A stretch of 64,000 nt of DNA from Fuchsiella alkaliacetigena (GTDB lineage: Bacteria > Bacillota > Halanaerobiia > Halobacteroidales > Acetohalobiaceae), in NCBI RefSeq assembly GCF_023227765.1, contig NZ_JALKBZ010000002.1:1-64000 (forward strand), in the 5' to 3' direction. The notes beneath the pieces were generated by a model. That model was not told where the DNA came from. It saw only the letters and a program-made list of their open reading frames with translations, and did not search any database. Made by a program: the position numbers and the translations under genes. Position 1 is the first letter of the stretch. Every line of letters starts with the position of its first letter. Shown piece after piece: positions 17,298 to 27,227 of this stretch.

Positions 17298-18143
17298 ATG
17301 TTAATAGAAAAAGCTTTAGTGGCTACGGACTTTTCTGAACCAGCTCGCCAATTAGTAAATAGTGTTGAAGAGTTAAAGGCTGCCGGTTTAAAAGAAGTAC
17401 TCTTGATGCACGTAGTTAACGCTAGTGCTGATTATAGTATTTTAAAGTCTATGCAGGATAATAGCGAGCAGGAACTAGCTAAGGAACGACAAAAAATTGA
17501 AAACTTAGGATTAGAGGTTAAAACTTTAATCTCAGTTGGCTCTCCAGCTAATGAAATTACTCAAATTGCTCAGAAAGAAAAAATGGATCTAATTTTAATT
17601 GCTGCTCACGGAAAGGGTTATGTTAAAGAAGTACTTTTAGGCAGCACTACTTTTGATGTGGTGAGAATAAGTGAAGTTCCAGTCTTAGTAGAAAAGTTTA
17701 AAAATATAGGCTCTGCCGACTGCCAAGCTGTCACTGAAGAAAAGTTTAAAAAGGTTTTAATCCCTACCGATTTTTCCGAACGTTCACTAAGCTTTATAGA
17801 TAAATTAAAGGAAGCTAAGGATATCATTGAAGAAGTAGTTTTATTATCAGTAATCGAATGGAGTAAAAGCAAACCGGAGTTCGAAGAGTTCAAAGATAAG
17901 TCCTATCAGCAATTAAAGAAATTAAGGAGCGAATTTGAAGAACTAGGAATCAAGGTTACAAACGAAGTTAGAGCAGGTTACTCTGCCGGGGGAATCTTGG
18001 CTGTAGCTGAAGAAAAAGATGTCAGCTTAATAGCAATGGCTACTAGAGGAGCGGGAACTATCAAGGGACTATTCATCGGTAGCACAGCTAATGAAGTAGT
18101 TAGAAAAGCAAAACAGCCGGTTCTTTTAGACCCTAGTTTTTAA
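17298..18143 (+). CDS. tandem universal stress protein (two UspA domains)
   Basis: Two UspA domains in tandem (about residues 1-135 and 150-281). Each starts with a beta strand carrying an Asp (ALVATDFSEPA; VLIPTDFSER) and ends with the ATP-binding glycine pattern (AAHGKGYVKEVLLGST; ATRGAGTIKGLFIGST). Both sites look complete, suggesting an ATP-binding type. It is a cytoplasmic stress or dormancy protein, possibly following energy state. It is 102 bp downstream of the pullulanase with its own possible promoter, and GGGGTGATC precedes the ATG. Confidence 0.9.
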   Translation: MLIEKALVATDFSEPARQLVNSVEELKAAGLKEVLLMHVVNASADYSILKSMQDNSEQELAKERQKIENLGLEVKTLISVGSPANEITQIAQKEKMDLILIAAHGKGYVKEVLLGSTTFDVVRISEVPVLVEKFKNIGSADCQAVTEEKFKKVLIPTDFSERSLSFIDKLKEAKDIIEEVVLLSVIEWSKSKPEFEEFKDKSYQQLKKLRSEFEELGIKVTNEVRAGYSAGGILAVAEEKDVSLIAMATRGAGTIKGLFIGSTANEVVRKAKQPVLLDPSF

Positions 18144-18148
18144 TCAAC

Positions 18149-18182
18149 AAAGTCCCTATTCTTAGCTAAGAATAGGGACTTT
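18149..18182. terminator. bidirectional terminator between uspA and chemoreceptor genes
   Basis: A perfect inverted repeat of AAAGTCCCTATTCTTAG with its complement lies between converging genes. A/T runs flank both sides, so it can serve both strands. Confidence 0.85.
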
Positions 18183-18186
18183 AAAA

Positions 18187-19776
18187 TTAAACTTCAAATA
18201 TATCTATCAACTCATTTAGCTGTTGAGCCATCTCTGCCAATTCCTCAGCAGAATTGGAAATTTCACTAATCATATTTTCAATTTCTTGAGAAGAGTGAAG
18301 CACCTGCTGACTACCTTCAGCTACATCTGCCGCCGAAGCAGCAGTCTCTTCAACATAAGAGGAAGTATCGCTAATACTTTCCCGAATTCTCCTAAATATT
18401 TCTCCCGTCTCCTCAACAACTTCTTTTCCCTGCTTAGACTTAATCTGAACCTCCTTTACAGTCTCTACTCCAACCTTAGACTTACGCTGCACCCTATTAA
18501 TCAACTGATTAATATCACCAGTAGCTTGAGCCGTCTCCTCAGCTAACTCCCTAACCTCCTCAGCCACCACAGCAAAACCTAAACCGTGTTCGCCAGCATT
18601 AGCTGCCTCAATAGCTGCATTTAAAGCTAAGAGATTAGTCTGTTCTGCTATATCATTAATCAAATCTACAATTTTACCAATTTCCTCCGAATCAGAGTCT
18701 AACTCGCTGATCACTTGTACTGCTTTACTCACTGACTGATTTATCTCCTCCATACTTTGAGCAGCATCCTCTATATTTTGATGGCCAAGCTTAGTCTGTG
18801 AGTCTGCCTCATGAGCAAATTCAGCTATTTCTTGGCTACTACTAGAAATCTCCTGAATACTGCTATCCATCTCCTCGACATTAGCATTACTCATCTCAAT
18901 AAAGACATCCCCCTCTTCGGTTAAAGCCAAGAGTTCTTGACTATAAGAGGATAGTCCTTCTATAGATTCCAAAAGATTAACTACCATCTTATGAAGTTGA
19001 GTCTTCATTTCATTTAAGGCATGTACTAAGTCAGCTATCTCATCCTTGCTTTCCAACTCTAATAATTCTGCCTTTAAATTCCCTTGAGAAATTTTTTCAG
19101 CAAAGTCTACAGCCTGTTGAGCTGGCTCAGAAATATTCTTATCCAATAAAAAACCAACTACTAAAGCAACCCCAATAGCTAATATAGTTAACAAGATGAT
19201 TACTCTATTCATAAAAGTACTGCGTTCCTGAACGTGGACTAAGTGAGCAGCTTTTTCCTGCTCAAAGTATTCTTTGATTTCAGCAAAATAAGCCTGTAAA
19301 TCCGCTACGTGCTGCTGAGTCTGCTGGTAATAGATCTGCAAGGCCTGCTCATAACCTTCCTCTGAATCAAAACCATACTCGTTATGTATTTCCACTATTT
19401 CTGCTGCTGATTCGTGAAGCAGTCTATGTGGTTCTTCCATATTTAATAGTAAGCGCTGCACCTCTTCTGAATAGTCCTCAAACTCTTCTGACTCTAAAAT
19501 AGCATAATACCTTTCTCCAAACTCACAAGCGGTATAGTCCAATTCACCAGTGAAGTCTTCTGCCAATAGTATACTATCGGCTAAACTATTTAGCCAGTAC
19601 ATATGATTTATCTCCTGCTCTAAAAAATAAATTATATTCTCCGACTCTTCCTCTAACTGAAAAGTCATTTGCTCCATCTCATTATTAGTATAAAAAGAGT
19701 TAATTCCTAAAACAATCATTAAGACCAGTATCAATCCAAAGCCTGTTAATAGTTTCTTTTTAATGGTCCACTTCAT
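18187..19776 (-). CDS. methyl-accepting chemotaxis protein with CZB-like sensor
   Basis: A membrane chemoreceptor. A first membrane helix ([17 protein letters not shown]) leads to an external helical sensor, then a second helix ([20 protein letters not shown]), a HAMP domain and the signalling hairpin, whose tip is [20 protein letters not shown]. The sensor contains H-x-x-W (NHMYWLN), C-x-F-G ([10 protein letters not shown]) and paired His ([10 protein letters not shown]), the pattern of chemoreceptor zinc-binding (CZB) domains, here apparently extracellular. ATG at 19776 follows GGAAGGTGG; an in-frame GTG at 19785 is rejected. No che genes are visible nearby. Confidence 0.9.
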   Translation of the reverse strand: MKWTIKKKLLTGFGLILVLMIVLGINSFYTNNEMEQMTFQLEEESENIIYFLEQEINHMYWLNSLADSILLAEDFTGELDYTACEFGERYYAILESEEFEDYSEEVQRLLLNMEEPHRLLHESAAEIVEIHNEYGFDSEEGYEQALQIYYQQTQQHVADLQAYFAEIKEYFEQEKAAHLVHVQERSTFMNRVIILLTILAIGVALVVGFLLDKNISEPAQQAVDFAEKISQGNLKAELLELESKDEIADLVHALNEMKTQLHKMVVNLLESIEGLSSYSQELLALTEEGDVFIEMSNANVEEMDSSIQEISSSSQEIAEFAHEADSQTKLGHQNIEDAAQSMEEINQSVSKAVQVISELDSDSEEIGKIVDLINDIAEQTNLLALNAAIEAANAGEHGLGFAVVAEEVRELAEETAQATGDINQLINRVQRKSKVGVETVKEVQIKSKQGKEVVEETGEIFRRIRESISDTSSYVEETAASAADVAEGSQQVLHSSQEIENMISEISNSAEELAEMAQQLNELIDIFEV

Positions 19777-19879
19777 ATCTCCCACCTTCCGTAGCTTAAA
19801 ATCAATTTCACTTTATTTAATACCTATATATAGTATTCTTGATTCTTATTGAAAAACCTGCTATTTTTATTACAAAATT

Positions 19880-22800
19880 TTACGCTTCTAAGCCTTCTTC
19901 AACCTCTTCAGCCCAACCTAAGAGATTTTTAAGCCATTCTCCCCAGCCATCAAGAATATAATAAACTACCGGAATAATAATCAAAGTTAAAATAGTAGCA
20001 AAAAGCAAACCGCCAATCACCACTACCGCCATCGGCTGTTGGGCTTCGGCTCCATCGCCAATTCCTAAAGCTAAAGGCAGTAAGCCTAGAATAGTAGTTA
20101 AAGCCGTCATCATAATCGGCCGCAGTCTAATTGGTCCCGCTTCCAAAATAGCTGTTCGTTTATCTTCAGCATACTCTGTCCGCCGTACATTGATATAGTC
20201 CACCAAAACAATAGCGTTATTAACTACAATTCCAGCTAACATAATCACTCCAATTATAGCTGGTACACTCAAAGGAGCTCCCACCACAACTAAACCTAAG
20301 ATAGCTCCCAGTAAAGCTAAAGGAACAGTAAACATAATCGTAAAAGGATGGACTAAAGACTCAAACTGAGAAGCCATGACCATATATACCAAAACTACAG
20401 CTAAAATCAAAGCAAAACCTAAATCACCAAAGGTCTCCTGCATATCCTCAGCCTCACCGCCGTATTCTACAGTATAGCCAGCAGGAATATCCAACTCATC
20501 AACTCGCTGACGAATATCACTTTCCACTACCCCTAGGCTACGTCCATAAATATCGGTATTGACAGTAATACTTCGCTGCTGACCATCACGTTCAATAGAG
20601 GTCATTCCTTCGGCTAATTCTACTTCAGCTAACTGATCTAAGGGAACTACAGCTCCAGCCGGAGAAGTTAAACGAAGATTTTCCAATTGACTTAAGGTAT
20701 TATCACCTTCAGTTTCCATTTGTACTCGCAAATCAAACTCTTCGCCACCTTCTTTATACTGAGTAGCTATATCACCACGAATAGAAGAACGAACTGTAGA
20801 GCCAATCTGTGAAACACTAAATCCTAGCTCTCTAGCCATTTCTCTTTGAATATCTACCTGTACTTCTGGTCTACTTTCTGATACACTAAGTTCTACATTT
20901 CTAGTCCCCTCTACTGACTCTACCTCCTGTTGAATATCAGTACTAAGCTCAGTCAAGATATCTAAATCAGCTCCCCGAATATTGACCTCAATCGGAGAAC
21001 CTTGACCCCCACCACCTAAGCCTGTTTCAGCTCGAATAGCTATCTGAGCATCGGGAATATAAGCTAACTCTCCTCGTAACTGTTCTACTACTTCAGTAGT
21101 ACTTCGATCTCTTGCTGCTAATTCCACTAAATCTACGGAAATGCTCCCTTCATTGCTTCCTTCCTCAGCACCTCCCATAAAGCCAGTACTACCTACATCA
21201 CTATAAAAAGAACGCACTTCGGGAATGGCTCGAATATGTTCTTCAATCTCTTTCACAGTTCGATCAGTTTCACTTAATCTTTCTCCTTCTGGTAACTCCA
21301 CATCCACAGTAAAAGAACCTTGGTCTACATCAGGCATAAATTCAGTCTCTAAAGGAATAACTCCCGTCTGCAAACCCAAACCAAAAAGTATAACTCCTAT
21401 AGTTATTACTACTGCTACTGCATATCTATAATCTAAAGAGAAATTTAATAAACGTTTATAGATTTTATTGACTATCCCTAGATTATCTACTGTTTCTTTT
21501 GGTGTTTTTTCTTCCTTAACATTTAACAGCTTAGAGGAAAGCATAGGAATTAAAGTTAAAGCTATTACTAAAGAAGCCAATAAAGAAAAAGCAACGGTTA
21601 AAGCTAAAGAACCAAAAAGCTGAGCTGCCAAACCTTCTACAAAGGCAATAGGTAAAAAGACCGCCGCTGTAGTTAAGGTAGAAGCTAAAATAGCCGTACC
21701 TACCTCACCAGCCCCGTCCTTAGCAGCCTGAATCCTACTTAAACCTTCCTGCTGATGACGATAGATATTCTCTAAAACCACAATAGCATTATCCACCAAC
21801 ATTCCAATCCCTAAGGCTAAACCGCCTAAAGTCATCAAATTAAGAGTTAAATCACTAAAGTACATCAAAATGAAGGTTGCTATAATAGAAATCGGAATTG
21901 CAGTACCAATAATAAAAGTACTACGTATATTCCTTAAGAACAACAGCAGGATTATTGCCGCTAAAACCGCTCCAATTATACCGTTATTTCTGACGTTATC
22001 AATGGAGTCCTGAATAAACTCAGCTTGATTATTAACTATCTCTATCTCTATATTATCTCCAAATTCTGCTTCTAAATTAGCTAACTCTTCTTTTACAGCA
22101 TTAGCTACCTGTACTGTATTGGCATCGCTCTGCTTTTGAATAGCTAAGCCAATACTTTCTTCTCCATTTAAATAAGTATAACTACTGCGTTCTTTATGAG
22201 TATCTTCTACCTGAGCAAACTCCCGTAGTGATACTTTTTGTCCTTCCTCATTCTGTAGTTCCAAGTTTTTAATCTCATCTAGGCTTTGGAATTCACCTTG
22301 AGTTCTAAGCAAAAGTTCCTTGCTACCGTGATTAATAGAACCACCAGCTATATCTAGATTTTCTTGACCAATACTGGAGGCTACCTGATCAATAGTAAAG
22401 CCATAAGCTTCCATCCGCTCCTGATTAACATTAACTTGAATCTCTCTCTCTAAACCACCGGAAATATTTACTGAAGCTACTCCCGGTATTCTTTCTAAAT
22501 CATTTTCAAATCTATCCTCTGCTAGATTACGCAGAGTCTCTAAATCCATATTACTACTCAAACCGATCTGCATAATTGGCATCATTGCTGGATCAAAACG
22601 CAAGGACATAGGTTGGTCAGCATCATCAGGCAAATAATCTTGAATCATGGAAATATTCTCTCGCACATCCTGAATAGCAAAGTCCATATCAGTACCCCAG
22701 TCAAACTCTATAAAAACCAGAGAATTACCAGGACTAGAGACAGAACTAACATTTTCTACATTATCTATAGTTCCCATAGACTCTTCAATTGGACGAGTTA

Positions 22801-22987
22801 ATCCATCTTCTATCTCGTAAGGGTCAGCTCCTTCATAACTAGTCATCACTGCTGCATAAGGCAACTCCATTTCTGGCATTAAATCTACCGGCAAACCTAA
22901 AAGAGCTATCGCACCTAAAAGTAAAATTAAAAGAACCAGCATTACTGTAGTTACCGGTCTATCTACCGAAAAATCCGATAACTTCAT
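19880..22987 (-). CDS. RND efflux pump inner-membrane transporter (HAE1/AcrB type)
   Basis: A 1035-residue RND permease, the usual length. It starts with the first membrane helix (VDRPVTTVMLVLLILLLGAI) and has two halves, each with a large external porter loop. The proton-relay region of helix 4 is present (GIGMLVDNAIVVLENIYRH, with the Asp). LAGIVVNNAIVLVDYINV and RPIMMTALTTILGL mark the second half. It works with the adjacent fusion protein and TolC to expel drugs or lipophiles across both membranes. Its ATG overlaps the stop of the MFP gene (TAATG). Its operon is headed by a TetR repressor. Confidence 0.93.
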   Translation of the reverse strand: MKLSDFSVDRPVTTVMLVLLILLLGAIALLGLPVDLMPEMELPYAAVMTSYEGADPYEIEDGLTRPIEESMGTIDNVENVSSVSSPGNSLVFIEFDWGTDMDFAIQDVRENISMIQDYLPDDADQPMSLRFDPAMMPIMQIGLSSNMDLETLRNLAEDRFENDLERIPGVASVNISGGLEREIQVNVNQERMEAYGFTIDQVASSIGQENLDIAGGSINHGSKELLLRTQGEFQSLDEIKNLELQNEEGQKVSLREFAQVEDTHKERSSYTYLNGEESIGLAIQKQSDANTVQVANAVKEELANLEAEFGDNIEIEIVNNQAEFIQDSIDNVRNNGIIGAVLAAIILLLFLRNIRSTFIIGTAIPISIIATFILMYFSDLTLNLMTLGGLALGIGMLVDNAIVVLENIYRHQQEGLSRIQAAKDGAGEVGTAILASTLTTAAVFLPIAFVEGLAAQLFGSLALTVAFSLLASLVIALTLIPMLSSKLLNVKEEKTPKETVDNLGIVNKIYKRLLNFSLDYRYAVAVVITIGVILFGLGLQTGVIPLETEFMPDVDQGSFTVDVELPEGERLSETDRTVKEIEEHIRAIPEVRSFYSDVGSTGFMGGAEEGSNEGSISVDLVELAARDRSTTEVVEQLRGELAYIPDAQIAIRAETGLGGGGQGSPIEVNIRGADLDILTELSTDIQQEVESVEGTRNVELSVSESRPEVQVDIQREMARELGFSVSQIGSTVRSSIRGDIATQYKEGGEEFDLRVQMETEGDNTLSQLENLRLTSPAGAVVPLDQLAEVELAEGMTSIERDGQQRSITVNTDIYGRSLGVVESDIRQRVDELDIPAGYTVEYGGEAEDMQETFGDLGFALILAVVLVYMVMASQFESLVHPFTIMFTVPLALLGAILGLVVVGAPLSVPAIIGVIMLAGIVVNNAIVLVDYINVRRTEYAEDKRTAILEAGPIRLRPIMMTALTTILGLLPLALGIGDGAEAQQPMAVVVIGGLLFATILTLIIIPVVYYILDGWGEWLKNLLGWAEEVEEGLEA

Positions 22988-24246
22988 TAATAACCACCTC
23001 GATCCACAATCTCAACTGAATCACCATTTAGTAAGCGTTCTTGATGGCCACGGATTATTACTTGTTCTCCAGCTTCAATCCCGCTCAAAACAACTACCTC
23101 TTCGGCAGTACTCAAGCCAGTTTCTACCTCTCTTCGTACTGCTTGCTCATTCTCTACTACAAAAATATAATCGCCCTCTTCATCGCTCAATAAAGCTCGT
23201 TGAGGAATTATCAGTTGATCTTCACTGCTGGCTACCATAAACTCTACTTGAGCATACATTCCCGCTTTAATAATTTCTTCTGCATTATCCAAAACAACCT
23301 CTACTGGAAATCTTCTACTCTGTTCTTCCTGTACTGGACTAGCATAGTCAATTACGCCTGTATAAGTTCCGTCTACAGCCGCAAAATAAATTTCTACTTC
23401 TTGACCTTCTTCGATTCGACTAATATTTCTTTCGCTTAATTTAGCGGTTACCTTAATCTGCTCTAAATCAGCTAACTTTACTAAAGGTTCTCCGCTAGCT
23501 AATTCTCCAACTTTAGCTTCATTCTGAACAACCTGGCCCTCAATAGGAGAAATCACTTCAGTATTTTTTAAAGTAATCTTGGCTCCTTCCAAATCTACTC
23601 TAGCCTGTTCTAGCTGAGCTCTCAAAGTAGCTATTTCTTCTTCGGTAGCTCCTCGCTCAGCCATTTTTAAGCTCTGTTTAGCCGATTGATAAGCACTCTT
23701 AGCACTAACATAGTTAATTTCACTTTGCTCAAAACTTTCTTCAGCAATCAACCCTTCTTTAAAAAGCCTCTCCTGCCGCTGATGAGATTTTTTCACCTGT
23801 TCATAGCTAAGTTCTGCCTCTTCTAACGCAGACTCCAGCCTAATCAGCTCTTCTTCTCTAGTCCCGGCCAAAACTTCATCCAAGGTAGCTTCAGCTACCT
23901 TGACACCTGCTCTAGCCTGTTTAAGCTGATTACGAACAGTTTGATCATCCAAAGTTATCAACTTATCGCCCTTAGCCACTCTATCTCCTAATTTGATATG
24001 TACCTCTGCTATTTCTTCTTGTAACTGCGGGCTTACTAATACCGATTTAATTGCCTCGCTATTACCTACTTTAGTTACATATTCAGCTAAATCGTCCATT
24101 TCTGCTTCTACAACTTCTACTGGATGAATCTCCTCTTCTTCTTCAGCTACAGCTTCTTCTGTCTCTTGTCCACAAGCAACGGTAAGTAACGCTAATGAAG
24201 CTATTAATACTGTAATTAATAATAACTTACTTTTTCTAGTCAACAC
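22987..24246 (-). CDS. RND efflux periplasmic adaptor (membrane fusion) lipoprotein
   Basis: An HlyD/AcrA-type adaptor linking the RND permease to TolC. A signal peptide with lipobox LTVAC gives a lipidated Cys. The order is barrel-sandwich half (VLVSPQLQEEIAEVHIKLGD), coiled-coil hairpin, second lipoyl half (VISPIEGQVVQNEAKVGE), then a beta-barrel. The start is set at GTG 24246 because AAGGAGG lies 9 bp upstream; an ATG at 24270 would place this ribosome site inside the gene. TTG at 24249 is also possible. It overlaps the RND start by TAATG. Confidence 0.88.
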   Translation of the reverse strand: MLTRKSKLLLITVLIASLALLTVACGQETEEAVAEEEEEIHPVEVVEAEMDDLAEYVTKVGNSEAIKSVLVSPQLQEEIAEVHIKLGDRVAKGDKLITLDDQTVRNQLKQARAGVKVAEATLDEVLAGTREEELIRLESALEEAELSYEQVKKSHQRQERLFKEGLIAEESFEQSEINYVSAKSAYQSAKQSLKMAERGATEEEIATLRAQLEQARVDLEGAKITLKNTEVISPIEGQVVQNEAKVGELASGEPLVKLADLEQIKVTAKLSERNISRIEEGQEVEIYFAAVDGTYTGVIDYASPVQEEQSRRFPVEVVLDNAEEIIKAGMYAQVEFMVASSEDQLIIPQRALLSDEEGDYIFVVENEQAVRREVETGLSTAEEVVVLSGIEAGEQVIIRGHQERLLNGDSVEIVDRGGY

Positions 24247-24316
24247 CAATTTACGCCTCCTTTTTAACATCTAAAAATTTTTATAGAGATATTATTACAT
24301 TAAAGTTCAAAACATT

Positions 24317-24352
24317 GGAACCACGAATGAATACGAATCAACGCGAATAAAA
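24317..24352. repeat. CCACGAATGA-type repeat inside the efflux operon
   Basis: The tract runs CCACGAATGAATACGAATC then AACGCGAATAA, with CGAAT recurring every 9-11 bp. The same motif recurs at 41461-41490, 45382-45412 and, inverted, 45523-45557. It occupies the ~210-bp gap between the tolC and adaptor genes. Confidence 0.6.
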
Positions 24353-24461
24353 ACATTTAAAATATCAATTCAAATTTGATTTATATTCTATCTAGTAAGT
24401 TCCAGCTAACTTATAAAAGATTCAGTTTGTTTTCTTAAGCTTTAATTTAAGCTTATAATAC

Positions 24462-25766
24462 TTAATCTAGATTTCGAGCGCTAACCTTATCTATCTTAGC
24501 TATCGCTAAGTTATAATCATAGATAGCCTCTAAGTAATCTGTCTTGACCTCTTGATAAGTATGCTGAGCTTCCAAAAGCTCCAGACTAGTAATTAAACCT
24601 TCCCTAAACTTAACTTCCATCTCCGCTAAGTTTTTCTCAGCTTGCTTTAGATTTAGCTCCATCAACTCTAGCTGCTGCTTACTCTCTTTTAAACTGAGCA
24701 AACTTTCTTGAATCTCTAACTCAATTAAATCTTCTAACTGCTGGCGAGAAATCTCCAACTTACTTAACTCCTGCTCCTGCTGCTTGACTCGGCTACGACT
24801 TTCCCCGCCGTCAAATAAATTATAGTTCAAAGCCAAGCTAACACTCCAGTCTCCATCGCGCAGTTCAAAAAAACTATCGTCTTCGGTGCTATAATCTCCA
24901 GAAAAGCTAAGCTGAGGCCGACGTTGAGCCTGTGCCTGTCTTAACTCCTGTTTTAGTCTATCTTCCTGTAACTCTAACTGCTCTAAGTCAATTCGATTAG
25001 TAAAAGCATAGTCTTTTAATTCAGCTAAGAAGATATCCTCTTCCTCCCAGTCTAAATCTCCACTTAAAGTAAAGTCCTCTTCTTCTAGATTTAAAGTATT
25101 CTGAAAGGAAAGTCGAGCTAGCTGTAGAGCATTCTCAGCCCTCAACAAAGCTTGCTGGCTGCGATTGTAATTGATCTCAGCCTGTAAAAGATCGGTACTA
25201 GTAGCTAAACCGACCTCGTAGTTAGTCTCAGCCTGATGTACATACTCCCCTAAGCGATCTTTTTCCTGCTTAGCTAGTTCTACTAATTCCTCCGTCTTAA
25301 GTACATTATAGTAGGCCTCGCTAACCTGATAAGTTAATTCCTGCTGCTGTTCTTTTAACTGAGCCTGGGCAGCCTCCACAGCAATCTCTGCCAAACGATA
25401 GCCAGCCCTGATCTGTCCACCTAAGTAAATCGGTTGCTGTAAGTTTAAGGATAAAGCATAGTTATCCTTAGGTCCATCCTCAAGAGTTAACTGCCCACCT
25501 TCTAATGTAGGTACAGAAGGGGGATCTCCTAATCTAGTATAACTACTACTTAAATCTAAATTAGGCCAATAACCGCTCCGCGCCAATTCAATCCCGGTCT
25601 TAGCTATCTCCACCTCTTTATGTAAACGCTGTATCTCCGGATTTTTTTCTTGAGCTATCTCAATTGCCTCTTCTTTAGTCAAAACTCTTTCTTCGGCCTG
25701 TAAATATGTACTAAAAGTAAGTACCAAAACTACCAACACTAAAATAAACAAAGTATTCCGCTTCAT
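24462..25766 (-). CDS. TolC-family outer membrane efflux protein
   Basis: A 434-residue outer-membrane channel of the TolC family, with a cleavable signal peptide (LFILVLVVLVLTFSTYLQA). Two internally similar OEP halves each contain long helical stretches (EEAIEIAQEKNPEIQRL, EAYYNVLKTEELVELAKQEK, then LLSLKESKQQLELMELNLKQ). It supplies the exit duct of the RND pump encoded downstream. AAGGAGGG precedes the ATG. It is 34 bp after tetR and ~215 bp before the adaptor gene, a gap holding a short repeat. Its presence requires an outer membrane. Confidence 0.9.
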   Translation of the reverse strand: MKRNTLFILVLVVLVLTFSTYLQAEERVLTKEEAIEIAQEKNPEIQRLHKEVEIAKTGIELARSGYWPNLDLSSSYTRLGDPPSVPTLEGGQLTLEDGPKDNYALSLNLQQPIYLGGQIRAGYRLAEIAVEAAQAQLKEQQQELTYQVSEAYYNVLKTEELVELAKQEKDRLGEYVHQAETNYEVGLATSTDLLQAEINYNRSQQALLRAENALQLARLSFQNTLNLEEEDFTLSGDLDWEEEDIFLAELKDYAFTNRIDLEQLELQEDRLKQELRQAQAQRRPQLSFSGDYSTEDDSFFELRDGDWSVSLALNYNLFDGGESRSRVKQQEQELSKLEISRQQLEDLIELEIQESLLSLKESKQQLELMELNLKQAEKNLAEMEVKFREGLITSLELLEAQHTYQEVKTDYLEAIYDYNLAIAKIDKVSARNLD

Positions 25767-25800
25767 TCATTAAATCCCTCCTTAGTAAATATCAAGAAAC

Positions 25801-26376
25801 TCATTCAGCTATCCCTCTTAAAAATATCTCTAAAATATGCTCTGCTTTACTAGCTAAAATTAACTCATCGCTTTGGCAGATAGGATTAAAAGCACTGATC
25901 ATCCCCAAAAGAATTTGAGCCATTGGCTCAGTCTTTAAGTCGGCTCTAAAGCTTCCCTCTTCAATGCCATTACTGATAATTTGACTAATTAAGTCAAGGT
26001 AATTCTCTCTAATTAAGTGCATCTGCTCTTTAAAACGCTGACTGACTGTATTAGTTGACTCATTATACATTCGGGCTAATTCTTGGTTTTGCTCAAAAAA
26101 GTCAAGAAATAACTCCACTACTATCTCTAATTTCTCAACTGCTCCCCCAACAGTAGTTACTTGCTCTGCTATGCGGTTATATAAGTTATCTAAACCGGAA
26201 AGCATTATTTCCTGAAAAAGCTGCTCTTTGCTCTCAAAGTACCAGTAAACAGTACCTTTAGCTACTTCGGCCCGCTGGGCTATTTCGCTAACACTGGTTT
26301 CGTGATAACCCTGTTCAGAAAATAACTCCAATGCTGCCTGCATCACCAGTTCCTTTTTGGAAGTTTCTTCTTCCAT
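25801..26376 (-). CDS. TetR-family repressor of the efflux operon
   Basis: The N-terminal ~50 residues are a TetR helix-turn-helix (ALELFSEQGYHETSVSEIAQ, VAKGTVYWYFESKEQLF). The rest is an all-helical ligand domain with the TetR_C pattern (YLDLISQIISNGIEEGSFRA). As the first gene of the TolC-adaptor-RND operon it is probably an autoregulated repressor released by pump substrates. A palindrome 36 bp upstream of the start is its likely operator. Confidence 0.9.
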   Translation of the reverse strand: MEEETSKKELVMQAALELFSEQGYHETSVSEIAQRAEVAKGTVYWYFESKEQLFQEIMLSGLDNLYNRIAEQVTTVGGAVEKLEIVVELFLDFFEQNQELARMYNESTNTVSQRFKEQMHLIRENYLDLISQIISNGIEEGSFRADLKTEPMAQILLGMISAFNPICQSDELILASKAEHILEIFLRGIAE

Positions 26377-26412
26377 CTGTTAGTCACTCCTATTCTATTA
26401 CTCAATTTATGC

Positions 26413-26436
26413 ACTTGACTATCCAGTCAGTCAAGT
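26413..26436 (-). promoter_or_regulatory. TetR operator overlapping the efflux-operon promoter
   Basis: Perfect 8-bp arms ACTTGACT and AGTCAAGT are separated by ATCCAGTC. On the minus strand the first arm contains TTGACT, a -35 box, with CATAAA 17 bp later, so repressor binding would block transcription of tetR and the pump genes. Confidence 0.7.
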
Positions 26437-26480
26437 ATGATTTTAACAAGGTTGAAGGTAAAAGTCAAGGCTAAAACAAA

Positions 26481-26511
26481 CAACTCTGATCCTTAATTAA
26501 GAATCAGAGTT
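26481..26511 (-). terminator. terminator of the toxin-antitoxin operon
   Basis: Inverted repeat CAACTCTGATCC/GAATCAGAGTTG with an AT-rich loop lies 15 bp past the antitoxin stop and is followed on the minus strand by a T-rich run (TTTGTTTT). Confidence 0.7.
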
Positions 26512-26526
26512 GAAAGTTGATAATTT

Positions 26527-27153
26527 TTAACTATTTTTTAAAAAAGAGTCTAAATGATTTTGAGTTAGTAAATACAAAACATACTCTTCCACATCTTTAT
26601 CTAATTTCTTAGCACTTAACTCTAACTCTTCATAAAAATCAACAGGAATTGAGACTTCGATTGAAGTTAACTCAACATTAGATATTAATTTATCAATTTT
26701 AGCTGCTAACTTTTGAGCAGCTTCTTCGTTTAAATTATGATTTCCTTCTTTTAGTGTTCTCTTGACATTCCGAGGATCTTTCATTAATGTTAGTTGATTA
26801 TTATGAGCTTGACTGGGTATGCATCCATTTTCATAACGATGATAAGTAATTTCTCCCCAACCCAAAAGTTTACTCATTTCTTTTTGAGTTAACCCATATT
26901 GATTGCGAATTTCTTTTATTTGCTCTGTAAATAATAGATTATTATTTTCTCTATATAAATCAAAAGCCTTTTTTTGATTTTTTTCTTCTAACTCTTCCTG
27001 AAAAAGGCTATTTTTACATTCGGAGCACTTAGCTATTTCGGCTTTAATGGTGACTTTTTCTTTATCCATAATATTAAAGGTTTCTTGTTCAACTTCGATA
27101 AAATAATTATTTAAGTCTTCGCATTTATCACAGTATAATCTATCTTTTTCCAT
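26527..27153 (-). CDS. MqsA/YgiT-type antitoxin with extended C-terminus
   Basis: An N-terminal zinc-finger domain has two CxxC pairs (YCDKC, KCSEC). A central HTH domain (IRNQYGLTQKEMSKLLGWGE, ITYHRYENG) binds the operator. This is the YgiT/MqsA antitoxin layout. An extra ~60-residue C-terminal region (SIEVSIPVDFYEELELSAKK) resembles a ribbon-helix-helix segment and makes it longer than E. coli MqsA (208 versus 131). It should neutralise the toxin encoded upstream and repress the operon. AAGGAGGG precedes the ATG. Confidence 0.82.
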   Translation of the reverse strand: MEKDRLYCDKCEDLNNYFIEVEQETFNIMDKEKVTIKAEIAKCSECKNSLFQEELEEKNQKKAFDLYRENNNLLFTEQIKEIRNQYGLTQKEMSKLLGWGEITYHRYENGCIPSQAHNNQLTLMKDPRNVKRTLKEGNHNLNEEAAQKLAAKIDKLISNVELTSIEVSIPVDFYEELELSAKKLDKDVEEYVLYLLTQNHLDSFLKNS

Positions 27154-27227
27154 TGATCTTCCCTCCTTTACCTAATTCTCCCCAAGTATAACTTTTTAAA
27201 AACAACTAAAACCGTAAAAATTTCAAA

